A DNA stretch of 63,107 nucleotides from Gammaproteobacteria bacterium UBA5078 (GTDB lineage Bacteria; Pseudomonadota; Gammaproteobacteria; Pseudomonadales; Pseudohongiellaceae). The position numbers and the translations under genes are program-made. The first letter of the stretch is position 1. Each line of letters opens with the position of its first letter. Location: positions 2,143 through 65,249 of the forward strand of contig DIAM01000008.1 of assembly GCA_002416505.1 (NCBI GenBank). Reading direction: 5' to 3'. The notes below the pieces were generated by a model. The model was not told the origin of the DNA. It worked only from the letters and a program-made list of their open reading frames with translations, and did not search any database. Shown here piece after piece: positions 60,940 through 63,107 of the stretch.

Positions 60940-62299
60940 CTAGAACGATGTCTTTGCCTCGACAAGGAGTTGCAATGATTTTCCACCCGAAATATTTGCG
61001 CCAACCGGATAAGCTAGATCGATATGAATTATTCGACCCTCGTCGGTCTTGCTAGGGGCGAGGCGAAGGCCTAAGCCGACATTCTTGTAGAGGCGCTCAG
61101 CGCCCCATTGAGGATCACCGTACACCTTGCCCACATCGACGAAGCCGGCATAGCCAACACGCAGCAATCGAAACAGTTGGTAGTCACTGAAATAGCGTTC
61201 CTCTACCGTGAATTTGAGTAAGGCATCGCCATTGAGGTAGTGGCTATCAAAACCACGCAAGCCATTGCTGCCACCTAGAGTGAGTTGTTGACTGCTATTA
61301 AGATTGATAGCTTTCGCGGCAGATAAGCCTAGGTAGAGAGAGCGTTTTTCAGTCTGGCCGCGATGAAAGTCGAGGTCGAAATTGATAAGAGTATCTTCCC
61401 ATGCATTGTCGTTTCGGTTCCAAAGTCCGTACCAATTACCTCTCCACTGTAATAACATTTTTCGCATTGAAAGGAGCGTGTCGGACGCATCTCCTTGCAA
61501 CACGAGGCGTTGATCTCCCGCGGGGTCATAGCCGACGCTGAAACGCAGCTGCTTGCCTATTGACAGATCTTCGGTGCGATAAATTTGGCTGATATTATAG
61601 GCGAGCGCAAAATTGTCCTCTATGCTTTCATATTCCATGAATGGATACACTAGGCTTAGGTTTTTCGGTAAGGTGTTCGGTGCGGGGAGTCTATTGCCCA
61701 ATGCGTAATTATACTTCTCTTCGCGCAGGCCAACGACATAGCGCTTGGTGATTCCATCCACTAAGCCGGCTGAGAACCCCCTAGATATTTCTGCGTTGTC
61801 CTTATCGCGTTGGACCTCGGTAACTTTTTGTCCGAGTCGATACTGGGTGATGATCTCTTGCGTGGATTCGCAAGATTCTTATCTTGGCATCCGCCGCATA
61901 TTTCTGCTGACGAAGTAAACGCTCGTTCTCCGCAAGCATCTGTGAGTTCACCTCACTGCCTTGCTCGAAGAGGAGTCGATGGAGAATTACCTTCTGGCGC
62001 GTCGGTATATGCACACGGTTGACCCAGCGAAAGATTGCGTTATTCTCTTTGTCATTAGTCTCGTCGAAGATCGGGAGTCGGTTAACCGAGATGTTACGGA
62101 TTTTATAGTGCGTGCTGTCCAGGTCAAAAGACTTTTGTGTGCCCCATCTAGAGATGTCTTCCGTGAAGTCGAAACTCGCTTGCGCCGGTCTATTGATGGT
62201 ATCGCAAGCGATATTGTTCTGGGCATAGCCGGGTGCGCAAGCGAGGACGGGCAACGTGGCAATTGCCCAGTTTCGAAGGGCTGGTGTAGTCAGTTTCAT
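60940..62299 (-). pseudogene. Decayed BamA/TamA-superfamily outer-membrane barrel protein
   Basis: Two frames together give a signal peptide (VLACAPGYAQ), one POTRA-like domain (KVILHRLLFEQGSEVNSQML, QKYAADAKIRIL) and the C-terminal part of a beta-barrel (GGSNGLRGFDSHYLNGDALL, RLLRVGYAGFVDVGKVYG). The first frame stops at 61802 after about 22 out-of-frame residues; the second stays open upstream to about 61869 and reads ESTQEIITQYRLGQ there. In related proteins roughly 110 residues (the DVWTL-type first half of the barrel) stand between these two points, so an internal deletion with a frameshift near 61870 is the best reading. It lacks its barrel start and is very unlikely to function. A sequencing error cannot explain the missing segment. 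Confidence 0.75.
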
Positions 62300-62541
62300 A
62301 GAATCCTTTGGCGCGGCATGAGCTAAGTACTGTATTCACGCTACGCCCGAATTCTTAACATTGCCTTAATGCCCGATTAAAGCGCGCTAATCCCTGAATT
62401 CTGCGAGAGGCCATCGCTCACGCGCTCCCAGGGCGACAGAGGCCGGTTTAGCCTTAGTTTGGTGGACTTAAGGAGCAATAGATTTTATGCTCTGCACACA
62501 CCTTTTTTTTCTCCAAGCAAATAAATAATAAAGGAGCAGTC

Positions 62542-63107
62542 ATGTCTTCATCTCGAATCCTGTTATCCACGCTTTGTGCGTCCCTCATGTTGGCCGCTTG
62601 CACTGAGCCGAATACCGGCAGCAACGCTACGGCTGCGGCACCCGCCGCGATGCCTGCTGCTGCAGCCCCTATGGCTCATGAACATATGGTAGTTGGCAAT
62701 GTCATCACCGGAGAGGGTTTTGAAAACCCATACCCTGTAGTGACGCGCAATTGGGGTGATCTGCCTCAGGGGCGTGAGTGGGGTTCCACCGCCGGCGTTG
62801 ATATCGATCCTACAGACGGCATGCTCGTAGCCTATGAGCGTTGCGGTGCGGGGAACTTTGGTGCGGGAGCGCCAGTAACCTGCGATACCAATTTGGTTGA
62901 TCCTATCTTCAAATTTGATCCCAATACCGGCGCAGTCCTGAAGAATTTCGGCGCGGGTGTGTTCGTTACACCACACGGCATTCATGTCGACACCGAAGGG
63001 AACGTCTGGGTAACTGACTTCGCGGTCAACCCCGAGGGCACGAAGGGGCATCAGGTCCATAAATTCAGCCCAGACGGGGAGTTGCTGATGAGCCTTGGCA
63101 TGGCGGG
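62542..63107 (+). CDS. NHL-type propeller lipoprotein, N-terminal part (3' end outside window)
   Basis: The frame is open from ATG 62542 to the window end (188 codons). AAGGAGCAGTC precedes the ATG. A lipoprotein signal (SSRILLSTLCASLMLAAC) is followed by a low-complexity Ala/Pro linker (GSNATAAAPAAMPAAAAP), then a propeller of the peptidyl-hydroxyglycine-lyase/NHL type: GSTAGVDIDPTDGMLVAYERCG, PIFKFDPNTGAVLKNFGAG, and TPHGIHVDTEGNVWVTDFAV (parts). Family members can be amidating lyases or simple binding propellers; the active-site part is outside the window. The upstream gap 62300-62541 shows no gene. Confidence 0.82.
   Translation, partial: MSSSRILLSTLCASLMLAACTEPNTGSNATAAAPAAMPAAAAPMAHEHMVVGNVITGEGFENPYPVVTRNWGDLPQGREWGSTAGVDIDPTDGMLVAYERCGAGNFGAGAPVTCDTNLVDPIFKFDPNTGAVLKNFGAGVFVTPHGIHVDTEGNVWVTDFAVNPEGTKGHQVHKFSPDGELLMSLGMA

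Noticed and set aside
62494..62535. Tiny ORF (starting MLCTHLFF) with AAGGAGCA upstream, just before the NHL lipoprotein.
   Set aside because: Only 13 codons with a poly-T-derived run of Phe and no terminator or conserved feature; too short to support as a leader peptide.
1..63107. Searched by eye for tRNA cloverleafs, CRISPR repeats, transposase genes and prophage genes.
   Set aside because: None seen; the repeated segments found are the receptor paralogs and small regulatory repeats only.

Overview
The window looks like chromosome of a free-living, aerobic, heterotrophic, probably marine gammaproteobacterium. The evidence is the dense set of TonB-dependent receptors (four), the sodium-coupled carriers (NhaC type and two AGCS carriers), the PqiABC-type envelope system, MgtE, DUF305 and SRAP proteins, and the Shine-Dalgarno usage. 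No rRNA, tRNA, CRISPR, phage or insertion-sequence genes were seen. The closest genus cannot be settled from the sequence alone; a member of the oligotrophic marine OMG/Pseudohongiella-like assemblage is only a guess.

Layout. 1-13.3 kb: peptide and amino-acid scavenging and transport (3' part of a gamma-glutamyltransferase, a propeller-like secreted protein, a Tat-type divergent M28 protein, NhaC, two convergent AGCS symporters, a TonB-dependent receptor followed by a secreted propeller protein, a MATE exporter). 13.5-17.8 kb: ADP-ribosylglycohydrolase-like and SDR genes, a periplasmic glutathione peroxidase, and an LtaS/sulfatase-like membrane protein. 17.8-27.0 kb: an unusual set comprising a methyltransferase and a GT4 glycosyltransferase, divergent from a RibD-type reductase, an MDR dehydrogenase and a pterin-synthase-like protein. 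After an amidohydrolase and a degenerate M20 protein comes a flippase-like membrane protein with a CDP-alcohol phosphotransferase. I read this set as a candidate undescribed pathway for a pterin- or pyrimidine-derived lipid or glycoside.

27.0-32.5 kb: a tiny transcription unit with a 23-residue ORF, a sigma-54-type promoter in front of a free periplasmic TonB C-terminal domain, cytochrome b561, alpha/beta hydrolase, TPR protein and SRAP protein. 32.6-42.6 kb: an FAD oxidoreductase fused to a GNAT domain, then two very similar TonB-dependent receptors flanking a CadC-like membrane regulator. 42.6-48.9 kb: a DUF1295/methyltransferase pair, Sua5, and an Oar-like receptor with codon use suggesting high expression. 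48.9-55.2 kb: a pqiAABC operon and a DUF305/propeller protein. 55.2-63.1 kb: PAS-GGDEF diguanylate cyclase, an mscS-like/mgtE-N-CBS/mgtE operon, a small membrane protein, a decayed BamA-family gene, and the start of an NHL-propeller lipoprotein that runs off the window.

Functional reading. Outer-membrane receptors, TonB parts, secreted hydrolases and sodium symporters fit a lifestyle of taking up peptides, amino acids and oligomers. The envelope systems (PqiABC, MscS-like, MATE) handle lipids and stress. Several enzymes here keep their fold but have lost hallmark catalytic residues (M28-like, M20-like, PTPS-like), which makes them better candidates for new chemistry than for their textbook reactions. 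All assignments come from reading the sequence; no database search was run.
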